From: Desulfobacteraceae bacterium | GTDB lineage: Bacteria > Desulfobacterota > DSM-4660 > Desulfatiglandales > Desulfatiglandaceae | Reading direction: 5' to 3' | NCBI GenBank assembly: GCA_030611815.1 | Contig: JAUWPC010000165.1 | Coordinates: 1-7,428 of the forward strand | DNA length: 7,428 nt | Shown here: in pieces, positions 1 to 6,003 of the stretch | Layout of the letters: every line of letters starts with the position of its first letter | Numbering within the stretch: the stretch's first letter is position 1 | Translations under genes and position numbers: made by a program | The notes under the pieces: generated by a model | Seen by the model: the letters and a program-made list of their open reading frames with translations, nothing else | The model's database searches: none | What the model was told of the DNA's origin: nothing

Positions 1-119
1 CCGTAAGAGGGAAAATAAGTTACATCGAGTCCTTTATGCATGGCGCCATGACTCAGCACATATCCCATCAGCAAAACACCCTGGCCGCCAAAACCTGCAA
101 AAATTGTTCGGGTAATCAT
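1..119 (-). CDS. korC: 2-oxoacid:ferredoxin oxidoreductase gamma subunit, N-terminal part (runs off the left edge)
   Basis: This is the 5' end of the gamma subunit of a 2-oxoacid:acceptor oxidoreductase; 39 codons are visible before the window ends. The protein begins MITRTIFAGFGGQGVLLMG, with the glycine-rich GFGGQGV stretch at residues 9-15 that opens this family, and reaches the family's typical FPSY segment at residues 36-39. The ATG start overlaps the stop of the beta subunit gene in an ATGA arrangement (116-119), and a GAGGA Shine-Dalgarno lies about 7 bases upstream. In the family, gamma completes the complex that decarboxylates 2-oxoacids oxidatively to acyl-CoA and reduces ferredoxin. 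Placement as the last visible gene of the D-A-B-C operon agrees with this. The kor symbol is generic, because substrate (2-oxoglutarate or branched-chain oxoacid) cannot be fixed from this fragment. Confidence 0.9.
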   Translation of the reverse strand, partial: MITRTIFAGFGGQGVLLMGYVLSHGAMHKGLDVTYFPSY

Positions 120-889
120 TTCTTGTCCTCGTATCCGGTGGTATCTTTGATAACACCTAAGGGATAGGTTTTTACCATTTCTTCATTAACCCAGTTCCAG
201 GAATCCTTGGGTGAGACCTTCCAGTTTGTCGGGCATGGGGAGAGGAGTTCTACCAAGGAAAAGCCGAGATCATCCAACTGGCACTGGAAGGACTTTTTGA
301 TGGCCTTTTTGGCTTTTCGGATCTGTTTGACCGATGTCAGTGCGCAGCGTTCAATAAAAACCACCCCATTGCTAACGGCTAACATACGCGAGATGTCGAT
401 AGGTTGGCCGTGGAGCCTTGCATCGCGACCGCCGGGGGCCGTTGTGGCGTTCTGGCCTAAGAGTGTTGTGGGGGCCATCTGGCCGCCGGTCATCCCATAA
501 ATAGCATTATTGATAAAGATGGCTGAGATTCTTTCTCCGCGGTTTGCCGCGTGGATGGTCTCGGCCGTGCCTATGGCGGCGAGGTCGCCGTCACCCTGAT
601 AGGTGAGAACGAATTTGTCCGGCTGAACCCTTTTAATGCCTGTGGCAACGGCGAGTGCCCTTCCATGGGGCGCTTCAACCATGTCAAAATTGAAATAGTT
701 GTAAGCCAGGACGGAACACCCCACAGGCGGTACACCGATGGTCTTCTCTCGGAGTCCCATCTCATCTAAACATTCGGCAACGAGACGGTGCGCGATCGAG
801 TGCCCGCATCCGGGGCAGTAATGGGTGGGGTTGTGCTTCAGTGACTCCGGCCAGCCAAATATCTTTTTATATTCTATGTCCGTACTCAT
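116..889 (-). CDS. korB: 2-oxoacid:ferredoxin oxidoreductase beta subunit (TPP-binding)
   Basis: A 257-residue thiamine-diphosphate-binding subunit of a cytoplasmic 2-oxoacid:ferredoxin oxidoreductase. The protein opens with HYCPGCGH (residues 23-30). The TPP/Mg motif is GDGD (99-102) followed by NNAIYGMTGGQ (127-137). Four cysteines, C25, C28, C58 and C219 (in LLSPCPTNW), match the spacing of the four that hold the beta-subunit [4Fe-4S] cluster in characterised archaeal enzymes, so electron transfer from TPP to the cluster should be intact. Length is normal for the stand-alone beta subunit. The ATG overlaps the alpha-subunit stop by 4 bases (886-889) and has a strong GGAGGA Shine-Dalgarno 7 bases upstream. 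It works with the flanking alpha, gamma and ferredoxin subunits. The exact oxoacid is uncertain: 2-oxoglutarate and 2-oxoisovalerate enzymes are hard to separate from this subunit. Confidence 0.93.
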   Translation of the reverse strand: MSTDIEYKKIFGWPESLKHNPTHYCPGCGHSIAHRLVAECLDEMGLREKTIGVPPVGCSVLAYNYFNFDMVEAPHGRALAVATGIKRVQPDKFVLTYQGDGDLAAIGTAETIHAANRGERISAIFINNAIYGMTGGQMAPTTLLGQNATTAPGGRDARLHGQPIDISRMLAVSNGVVFIERCALTSVKQIRKAKKAIKKSFQCQLDDLGFSLVELLSPCPTNWKVSPKDSWNWVNEEMVKTYPLGVIKDTTGYEDKK

Positions 890-1980
890 ACTTCAATCCT
901 CCGGCCCACTTTTCCGTCGCCCTTTACGGTCGATCGCAGAAACTCGGCCACCTGGGCAGGGGTGGGAATTATTCCTCCTGGCACGCCGTGAAAATAGATC
1001 TCGGATCTTTCGCCTACAGACAGGATCACATCTTCTACCATCTGGCCTAAGCACAACTCAAAGACCGCTAACTTTGGAACTTTTTTAGACAATTCTCGCA
1101 GGGCAGGGAGGGGAAAGGGCCAAAGGGTTATTGGCCTGAACAGACCAGCGTTAATCCCCTCGGCCTTGAGTTCTTCAATGGCGCTTTCAGCGATGCGCGC
1201 TGCAGAGCCGTAAGCCACTACGATAAGCTCGGCGTCTTCTGCGTATTTTATCTCCCAGCGCTGTTCTTCGGCCGTCATGCGGTCATATTTTTTCTGGAGA
1301 TCCAGATTATGTCTATAAAGCTCACCCTTTTGCCCAAGAATCATTGAGAATATTGCCCTTGCTTCCCGGCCCTTACAGCCGCGAAGGGCCCAGTCCTTTT
1401 CGGGCAGGTCCTTAAGGTCTATGAAGTCGGGGAAAACCACCGGTTCCATAATCTGTCCCATCAGGCCGTCACCCAAAATCATAACCGGATTGCGGTACTT
1501 ATCAGCGAGATCAAAGGCCTCAAATGTCAGGTCAACTAATTCCTGGCCCCCGCCCGGAGCCAGTACAGGAGTCCGGTAGTCACCGTGACCCCCGCCCCTT
1601 GTGGCCTGAAAATAATCGGCCGCTGAAGGCGCTATATTGCCGAGACCCGGCCCCCCCCGCATCATGTTAATTATGACCGCGGGAAGTTCCATCCCCGCCA
1701 TATAAGAGATTCCTTCCTGCTTTAGGGAGATCCCGGGGGACGATGATGAGGTCATGGTCCTGGCTCCGGACACCGAGGCGCCGAGGACCATGTTTATGGA
1801 TGCGACTTCGCTCTCACCCTGGATAAAGGTGCCGCCCACCTCGGGCATCCTTGCAGAGAGATACTCAGGCAGCTCGTTTTGAGGGGTGATGGGATAACCA
1901 AAATAGTAACGACAGCCGGCGCGTACCGCCGCTTCTCCCACTGTTTGGGAACCGTTCATTAACATTTTTTCACTGGGCAC
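886..1980 (-). CDS. vorB: 2-oxoacid:ferredoxin oxidoreductase alpha subunit, VorB type
   Basis: A 364-residue alpha subunit of the 2-oxoacid:ferredoxin oxidoreductase, which forms acyl-CoA, CO2 and reduced ferredoxin from a 2-oxoacid and CoA. Visible family motifs are FGYPITPQNELPEY (residues 27-40, containing YPITP), the QGESEVASINM stretch (54-64), TSSSSPGISLKQEG (77-90) and MRGGPGLG (107-114). The sequence most resembles proteins annotated as 3-methyl-2-oxobutanoate dehydrogenase subunit VorB, by recollection rather than by search; korA is the alternative name. The start is GTG at 1980, overlapping the ferredoxin gene by 11 bases. It is preferred over in-frame ATGs at codons 6 and 8 because GAGGTG (1985-1990) sits 4 bases upstream and the later ATGs have no clear Shine-Dalgarno. 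The downstream beta gene overlaps by ATGA, indicating coupled translation. Substrate assignment to branched-chain oxoacids is tentative. Confidence 0.9.
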   Translation of the reverse strand: MPSEKMLMNGSQTVGEAAVRAGCRYYFGYPITPQNELPEYLSARMPEVGGTFIQGESEVASINMVLGASVSGARTMTSSSSPGISLKQEGISYMAGMELPAVIINMMRGGPGLGNIAPSAADYFQATRGGGHGDYRTPVLAPGGGQELVDLTFEAFDLADKYRNPVMILGDGLMGQIMEPVVFPDFIDLKDLPEKDWALRGCKGREARAIFSMILGQKGELYRHNLDLQKKYDRMTAEEQRWEIKYAEDAELIVVAYGSAARIAESAIEELKAEGINAGLFRPITLWPFPLPALRELSKKVPKLAVFELCLGQMVEDVILSVGERSEIYFHGVPGGIIPTPAQVAEFLRSTVKGDGKVGRRIEV

Positions 1981-2212
1981 GATACACCTCTATAGCTACT
2001 TCGGGGCAGACAGTGGCGCACATGGCGCATCCGACACATCCCTTTTCGCCTTCATTTACGTTTTGCTTAGACAGAGCCGGAGAGTAGCCCTTGTTATTCA
2101 GCGACTCATCCACTTCGATTCTGTTGTTCGGGCAGACTTCAATGCAAATGTGACACCCTTTGCACAGTTCTCTGTCAATCGTTATCTTACCTTTTTTTGT
2201 CTTTTTGGCCAT
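1970..2212 (-). CDS. korD: 2-oxoacid:ferredoxin oxidoreductase delta subunit, 2[4Fe-4S] ferredoxin
   Basis: An 80-residue ferredoxin-like subunit with two complete CxxCxxCxxxC motifs: C17, C20, C23, C27 (CKGCHICIEVCP) and C59, C62, C65, C69 (CVGCAMCATVCP), each followed by the usual proline. It should carry two [4Fe-4S] clusters and pass electrons from the catalytic subunits to free ferredoxin. About 30 residues separate the two motifs, as in the delta subunits of the KOR/VOR family rather than in a small free ferredoxin. The lysine-rich N-terminus (MAKKTKKGK) is soluble, with no signal peptide. It is the first gene of the operon, reached from the promoter at 2299-2327, and its last 11 bases overlap the alpha subunit start. 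Its Shine-Dalgarno is weak (GCGGTAGATAAT before ATG), which is unusual next to the strong sites of the downstream genes. Confidence 0.92.
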   Translation of the reverse strand: MAKKTKKGKITIDRELCKGCHICIEVCPNNRIEVDESLNNKGYSPALSKQNVNEGEKGCVGCAMCATVCPEVAIEVYRAQ

Positions 2213-2249
2213 ATTATCTACCGCTTAGTTTGGATTTAATCGGATATCT

Positions 2250-2263
2250 CTCTGTGTACAGAG
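2250..2263. promoter_or_regulatory. Dyad CTCTGT-GT-ACAGAG in the kor/vor leader
   Basis: Two 6-base arms, CTCTGT and ACAGAG, flank a 2-base centre inside the untranslated leader of the operon. As DNA it could be a 14-base operator. As RNA it could form a 5-base-pair stem with a UACA loop. It has no T-run after it, so it is not an intrinsic terminator. The short GGATA sequence occurs on both sides of it (2242-2246 and 2263-2267), 21 bases apart. Confidence 0.3.
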
Positions 2264-2283
2264 GATAATTTTGCGTACTGGTA

Positions 2284-2293
2284 TTTTGCAAAA
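2284..2293. promoter_or_regulatory. Perfect 10-base palindrome at the kor/vor transcription start
   Basis: TTTTGCAAAA is fully self-complementary and lies just downstream of the predicted -10 box, covering the expected start site. This is a position where a repressor could block transcription. The regulator is unknown, and an AT-rich 10-base palindrome could occur by chance. Confidence 0.3.
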
Positions 2294-2298
2294 CCCTC

Positions 2299-2327
2299 TA
2301 TCTATATTTCCGTTTTCATTTTGTCAA
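2299..2327 (-). promoter_or_regulatory. Sigma-70-type promoter of the kor/vor operon
   Basis: Reading the minus strand, TTGACA (2327-2322) is a perfect -35 box. A 17-base spacer separates it from TAGATA (2304-2299), which matches the -10 consensus at five of six positions. The predicted start is near 2292, giving a leader of about 80 bases before the ferredoxin-subunit ATG at 2212. The spacer length and match quality make this the best promoter in the window. No transcript data support it; it is a sequence prediction. Confidence 0.72.
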
Positions 2328-2434
2328 GATTTTTGTTGGATTTTTTTCATATTCGATAAATCCTTATATAGGAAGTCGTGGCATCGACCTCATTTTGTTG
2401 ACAAATGGGGTGCAGTATGTTGTTTTTGAAATAT

Positions 2435-2500
2435 GATGAACTCGTAAAAAGTCAGGAAGCACCCGTTATTGTCATTCCCGTGAAAACGGGAATCCAGGAA
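2435..2500. repeat. Interspersed-repeat-like segment with an ATTCCCGT/ACGGGAAT palindrome
   Basis: The segment runs from GATGAACTCGTAAAAAGTC (2435-2453) to GTCATTCCCGTGAAAACGGG with AATCCAGGAA following (2471-2500). Its core is a perfect 8-base inverted repeat, ATTCCCGT (2474-2481) and ACGGGAAT (2486-2493), around a GAAA loop. The arrangement resembles the dRS3-like ATTCCC-N-GGGAAT repeats scattered through many bacterial genomes, including Desulfobacterota, by recollection. Only one copy is in this window, so its repetitive nature is inferred from familiarity. It lies between the divergent operons and has no long open frame worth calling. Confidence 0.55.
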
Positions 2501-2503
2501 AAT

Positions 2504-2520
2504 CAATCCCGCCGGGATTG
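2504..2520. repeat. Inverted repeat CAATCCC-GCC-GGGATTG
   Basis: A perfect 7-base inverted repeat with a 3-base loop follows the ATTCCCG palindrome by about 10 bases. The shared ATCCC/GGGAT character suggests it belongs to the same repeat element. No T-run follows on either strand, so a terminator role is not supported. Confidence 0.4.
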
Positions 2521-2584
2521 CCAGCGGGAAATGTCCAGGTAAGCGAAGACTCCGATCACGCCAAGGCATGAAAAGACAAACATC

Positions 2585-2598
2585 AACTTTAGGCACTT
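2585..2598 (-). repeat. Copy 1 of the AAGTGCCTAAAGTT motif
   Basis: On the minus strand this reads AAGTGCCTAAAGTT, identical over 14 bases to 5904-5917 and 13 of 14 to 7100-7113. It lies 35 bases before the MetF start, between the gene's Shine-Dalgarno region and the ATTCCCG repeat. Confidence 0.5.
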
Positions 2599-2632
2599 CT
2601 CCGGTTTATCCGGGGTTAGGATTAGGAAAAAT

Positions 2633-4147
2633 ATGGGATCGACTTTTAGAGAAGATATCTATGATTCAAGCCGCTTTGTCATAACTATGGAACTGGTTCC
2701 TGGAGAACAGTCAAAGGGGCGTTCTGTTGATACGGTGATGAGCATAGCAGAGGATGCCCTTTCAGACGGCAGGATATCAGCGGTTACCATAACTGACAAT
2801 CCGGGCGGGCATCCTTCTCTAAGCCCGGATGTGTTAGGCAAAGAGATCGTCAACAAGGGGATGGATGTAATTGTCCATTTTACCTGTCGCGATCAGAATC
2901 GGGTGGGCATCGAGAGCCGAGCCCTTCAATTAGGACATCTGGGTATCAAAAATGTCTTAGCCCTTACGGGCGATTTCGCGGGAGAAGGGTTTGCCGGCCA
3001 GGGCGCCCCTGTCTTTGACCTGGACTCTGTGTCATTATTGTTGATGCTTAAGATGATGGACGAGGGAACACTGTCTCGCGGAGACAGGGAAGATTTTTTT
3101 GTCGGGTGCGCGTTTTCCCCTTTTAAACGTACAGAAGAAGAGTCCCTCTGCCAGTATTTCAAACTTTACAAAAAGGTGGGGGCGGCGGCGCGCTTTGCCA
3201 TAACACAGTTGGGGTATGATGCGCGCAAGTTTCACGAAGCGCTGTGTGTACAGCGGGACTGGGGGATGCAGGTCCCCACATTGGGTTCTGTCTATCTCCT
3301 GACGCCGAATGTGGCTAAGGTGATGTCTGAGGGTAAGGTCCCTGGGGTAGTAGTGACGCCAAGGCTTTTGGAGATGGTTCAAAGAGAATGGAAGGAAAAG
3401 AGTAATGGCCACGCTGCGACCATTGAGCGCGCAGCTCGACTTGCAGTCGTTCTCAAAGGCCTGGGTTATAGGGGGGTCCATTTCGGGGGGATACATAAGG
3501 GTTTTGAGACACTGTCCTCTGTCCTTGACCGAATGGAACGTATCGAGAAGAGGTGGCGGGATTTTGTGCCGGACTTTGATTTTCCCCAGGAAAATGGCTT
3601 CTACCTGTATGCTCGTGACCCCGGGACAGGGCTCTGCAGCAAAGAGATGAACCCCCGCGTGAGCAAGACATCTCCTGCTGATAAGGCCGTTTTTCAGGTT
3701 TATCGAGCCATTCACCGGGCCTTTTTTCACCATGACGCGCCTTTTGGTTCTATCTACTCAGATCTCTGCGCAAGGTTAGATAAAAGACCTCTTAGCTACC
3801 TGCTGGTAAAGACGGTGGAAGATGTATCAAAGAAAATCCTCTTTTCGTGCCAGGAATGCGGCGACTGCGGTATCCAGCACTTAGCCTTTCTTTGCCCTGA
3901 GTCCCAGTGCTCCAAGCATACACGGAACGGGCCCTGCGGCGGCAGCAGAAACGGTATGTGCGAGGTGCATCCCGAGAGGCGCTGCGTATGGTTCAGGGCC
4001 TACAGGAGGTGGGCGTCTGTCAATCAGCGGGAGCGAATGACAGAGGAGTATGTCCCTCCGCGCAGGTGGGAGTTGAACCGGACCTCATCATGGATTAATT
4101 TCCACCTTGGAAGAGATCACCAGGGGGAGGATCTTTTTAAAAAGTAA
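2633..4147 (+). CDS. metF: Methylenetetrahydrofolate reductase fused to a MetV-like cysteine-rich C-terminal domain
   Basis: A 504-residue protein. The N-terminal part (about 14-300) is a methylenetetrahydrofolate reductase barrel: TMELVPG with the likely catalytic E20, VTITDNPGGH (51-60), HFTCRDQNR (82-90), LALTGD (109-114) and FAITQLGYDARKF (188-200). The C-terminal part (about 345-460) carries eight cysteines (C406, C409, C412, C421, C426, C435, C443, C451) around NGPCGGSRNGMCEV, typical of the MTHFR C-terminal/MetV family, which is a separate partner subunit in acetogens. It should interconvert methylene- and methyl-tetrahydrofolate in methionine synthesis or the Wood-Ljungdahl methyl branch. 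The ATG has an AGGA site 6 bases upstream. Plain MetF is about 300 residues, so the extra length is the fused domain. The next gene follows 29 bases later, suggesting co-transcription. No hdrA, mvhD or rnfC-type electron-transfer gene is visible beside it. Confidence 0.9.
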   Translation: MGSTFREDIYDSSRFVITMELVPGEQSKGRSVDTVMSIAEDALSDGRISAVTITDNPGGHPSLSPDVLGKEIVNKGMDVIVHFTCRDQNRVGIESRALQLGHLGIKNVLALTGDFAGEGFAGQGAPVFDLDSVSLLLMLKMMDEGTLSRGDREDFFVGCAFSPFKRTEEESLCQYFKLYKKVGAAARFAITQLGYDARKFHEALCVQRDWGMQVPTLGSVYLLTPNVAKVMSEGKVPGVVVTPRLLEMVQREWKEKSNGHAATIERAARLAVVLKGLGYRGVHFGGIHKGFETLSSVLDRMERIEKRWRDFVPDFDFPQENGFYLYARDPGTGLCSKEMNPRVSKTSPADKAVFQVYRAIHRAFFHHDAPFGSIYSDLCARLDKRPLSYLLVKTVEDVSKKILFSCQECGDCGIQHLAFLCPESQCSKHTRNGPCGGSRNGMCEVHPERRCVWFRAYRRWASVNQRERMTEEYVPPRRWELNRTSSWINFHLGRDHQGEDLFKK

Positions 4148-4176
4148 AAGCGAGAAGGTTTGTTTTAGAGGTTGAT

Positions 4177-5544
4177 ATGAAAAACTTTATGGAGCCTGAG
4201 AGTGTTGCCCTCATCGGGATAAGTCGCAAAAGCGGTCCCGGGAGCTTTAATCTTATGGAGAATATGATCAGGTTTGGATTTTCCGGTAAGATTTTCCCTG
4301 TTAATCCCAACAGTGATGAGATCCTTGGCAGAAAGGCCTATCCCAACATAAGGGCGGTTAATGAAAAGATCGATTTGGCCGTCATCAGTACTCCCAGGGA
4401 AACTACGCTGAGGATTCTTGAGGATTGTGTTGCTGCAGGTGTCAAGGCGGCAATTGTGGTCAATCAGGGCTTTGCCGATGCAGACAGCTTAGGGAAAGCG
4501 CTCCAAAAGGATATGTCAGAGATCGCAAGAAGAGACGGGATGAGAATCCTCGGGCCGAATACACTCGGGGTTATCAACAACTATAATGGTTTTACCACCT
4601 CTTTCATGCCGATAACAAAGGAGCAGGTTCCGATCGGTTTGATTTGCCAGTCAGGGATCTTTTTTGTGGGTGCGTTGGAATTCAGCAGAAACATCGGGAA
4701 GGGGATTGATATCGGAAATGCCTGTGATATCGGGTTTTGCGAGGCCTTGAAATATTTGGGAGAGGATCCTCAAATAAGGATTATCGCTATCCATATGGAA
4801 GGTGTAAACCAGGGAAAGGAATTCCTTGAATTAGCCGAAAAGATTGTAAGGGAGAAGCCTGTCATTATTCACAAGACCGGGAGCAGCGAAAGAGGGGCAG
4901 AGGCAGCCATTTCTCACAGCGGGAGCATGGCCGGGAATTATCAGGTATATAAGGCAGCCCTGACACAGGCAGGTGTCACATTCTTAGAAGAGGATGGGCA
5001 GATGGTCTACGCCGTAAAGACGCTGCTCAACCTCCCCCCCATGAAGGGGGACCGGGTGGCGGTTATAACTTTCAGCGGTGCAGCGGGGATCATGATCAGC
5101 GACAGTCTGGAGAGGCATGGTCTGAAACTCGCCTCCCTTTCCCCGGAGACCATTGAGGTGGTGGCTCAGCTCTCTCCGGACTGGATGCCCCTTGGGAATC
5201 CATTAGACATATGGCCGGCAGTGATGCTTAACGGAACCGAAAAGGCCTATTCAATGGCGTTAGAGGCAGTACTGAGAGATCATAATGTAGATGGGGTTGT
5301 CTGTGTGGCTATCGGCCCTGAGATACCTGAATTCTCCTTTCTTGATGTTTCCGAAGCCCTTAAGGAGGTGACAGAAAAACTTCCTGATAAACCAGTGGCA
5401 GCCTGGCTTTACGGTCCAAATCCAGGCGAGATTGGTGAAAAATTTGAATCCACAAAGAGGATAATGGTTTATCCGACCCTTGAGGTGGCATCATGGTCAT
5501 TGTCTCTCCTGAGAGACAGGCACAAGGTTCTTGCACGGATTTAG
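4177..5544 (+). CDS. ADP-forming acyl-CoA synthetase alpha subunit (CoA-binding/CoA-ligase domains)
   Basis: A 455-residue protein of the NDP-forming acyl-CoA synthetase alpha type (acdA-like), which with an ATP-grasp beta subunit converts acyl-CoA, ADP and phosphate to acid, ATP and CoA. Domains in order: a Rossmann CoA-binding domain (1-135) with VALIGISRKSGPGS, FPVNPNSDEILG (40-51) and LGPNTLGVIN (125-134); a succinyl-CoA-ligase-like domain (about 150-285) with CQSG (157-160) and SHSGSMAG (246-253), whose H247 is the expected phosphohistidine; and a third domain (about 290-455) starting near DRVAVITFSGAAG. Length equals that of a complete separate alpha subunit, so this is not a truncated fusion. 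T129 replaces the cysteine common in GPNCLG. GAGG lies 6 bases before the ATG. It follows metF by 29 bases. No beta subunit is in the window; substrate is unknown (acetate, branched or aromatic acids are possible). Confidence 0.85.
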   Translation: MKNFMEPESVALIGISRKSGPGSFNLMENMIRFGFSGKIFPVNPNSDEILGRKAYPNIRAVNEKIDLAVISTPRETTLRILEDCVAAGVKAAIVVNQGFADADSLGKALQKDMSEIARRDGMRILGPNTLGVINNYNGFTTSFMPITKEQVPIGLICQSGIFFVGALEFSRNIGKGIDIGNACDIGFCEALKYLGEDPQIRIIAIHMEGVNQGKEFLELAEKIVREKPVIIHKTGSSERGAEAAISHSGSMAGNYQVYKAALTQAGVTFLEEDGQMVYAVKTLLNLPPMKGDRVAVITFSGAAGIMISDSLERHGLKLASLSPETIEVVAQLSPDWMPLGNPLDIWPAVMLNGTEKAYSMALEAVLRDHNVDGVVCVAIGPEIPEFSFLDVSEALKEVTEKLPDKPVAAWLYGPNPGEIGEKFESTKRIMVYPTLEVASWSLSLLRDRHKVLARI

Positions 5545-5579
5545 GAAATGAGTATGGGGGGATTGAGGCCCCGTTTAAA

Positions 5580-5831
5580 ATGATGGAAAACTATAAGAAG
5601 GCAGCCACCTTAGATAACCATTTTGAGGCCCAGTTGTTAGAATCGATTCTCAGAGAGCGGGATATCCCTCACCGGATGAGATCTTACTATGATACGGCCT
5701 TTGACGGTCTGTTTCAGACGCAGAAGGGGTGGGGATATGTCAGCGCGCCACAGGAATACTTAGATGAGATAATGGAGATCCTTTCCGATTTGAGACAGAG
5801 CGACGCCAGTTCCATTCTTGAATCTGAGTGA
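5580..5831 (+). CDS. Small DUF2007-like protein (putative signal-transducing family)
   Basis: An 83-residue soluble protein beginning MMENYKKAATLDNHFEAQLL. The pattern of a short strand, then an EAQLLESILRERDIP helix, a variable loop and a final strand with the helix YLDEIMEILSDL fits the DUF2007 fold, a small ferredoxin-like domain of unknown role. The frame is open back to 5493, which would overlap the synthetase gene by 52 bases, but the first 29 codons are not conserved-looking and no good Shine-Dalgarno precedes 5493. I therefore choose ATG 5580 (ATG 5583 is equally possible), preceded by GAGG about 11 bases upstream. It sits 35 bases after the synthetase stop and is probably co-transcribed with it. 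No catalytic or metal-binding motif is visible. The function is unknown; the family name is an assignment by eye. Confidence 0.62.
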   Translation: MMENYKKAATLDNHFEAQLLESILRERDIPHRMRSYYDTAFDGLFQTQKGWGYVSAPQEYLDEIMEILSDLRQSDASSILESE

Positions 5832-5903
5832 GCTATCGCTGAACCCTGTTTTTTTCCGGCCGGGTGCAGACGTCTCGAGGAAATGGTTGGTCAGAAGTTC
5901 CTT

Positions 5904-5917
5904 AACTTTAGGCACTT
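5904..5917 (-). repeat. Copy 2 of the AAGTGCCTAAAGTT motif
   Basis: This is identical over 14 bases, in the same orientation, to the copy at 2585-2598. It sits in the 172-base spacer 5832-6003 between the DUF2007-like gene and the MCE lipoprotein gene. Apart from short palindromes (AGACGTCT near 5868, CCGGCCGG at 5856-5863) I see no other structure in that spacer and no convincing intrinsic terminator. Confidence 0.5.
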
Positions 5918-6003
5918 GAGTCAGCGTACCTTCCAGGACCAATATAAACAAGCCACCTCCTCCGGGGGCGGTAATTTGACTTCTAAATTGCGGAGGCTCA
6001 AAC

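Noticed and set aside
2398..2426. TTGACA at 2398-2403 as the metF promoter
   Set aside because: The -35 box is perfect, but the hexamer 17 bases downstream is TGTTTT, only three of six matches, and spacers of 16 or 18 are no better. The nearby TATGAT (2432-2437) lies 28 bases away and has no -35 box at the right distance.
2390..2596. 68-residue minus-strand open frame in the divergent intergenic region
   Set aside because: It is read straight through the ATTCCCG palindrome and the other repeat sequence; the translation is low in family-like features and resembles spurious proteins called over such repeats.
3035..3733. 232-residue minus-strand open frame
   Set aside because: It lies entirely antisense to the well-supported metF gene and has no recognisable domain or ribosome site.
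5493..5579. Upstream start at 5493 for the DUF2007-like gene
   Set aside because: It would overlap the synthetase gene by 52 bases, has no good Shine-Dalgarno, and the extra 29 residues do not resemble the family's N-terminus.
5849..5863. T-run next to CCGGCCGG as an intrinsic terminator after the DUF2007-like gene
   Set aside because: The T-run precedes the GC palindrome on the plus strand, and on the minus strand it becomes an A-run, so the order needed for a terminator is absent; no strong stem ends just before the T-run.
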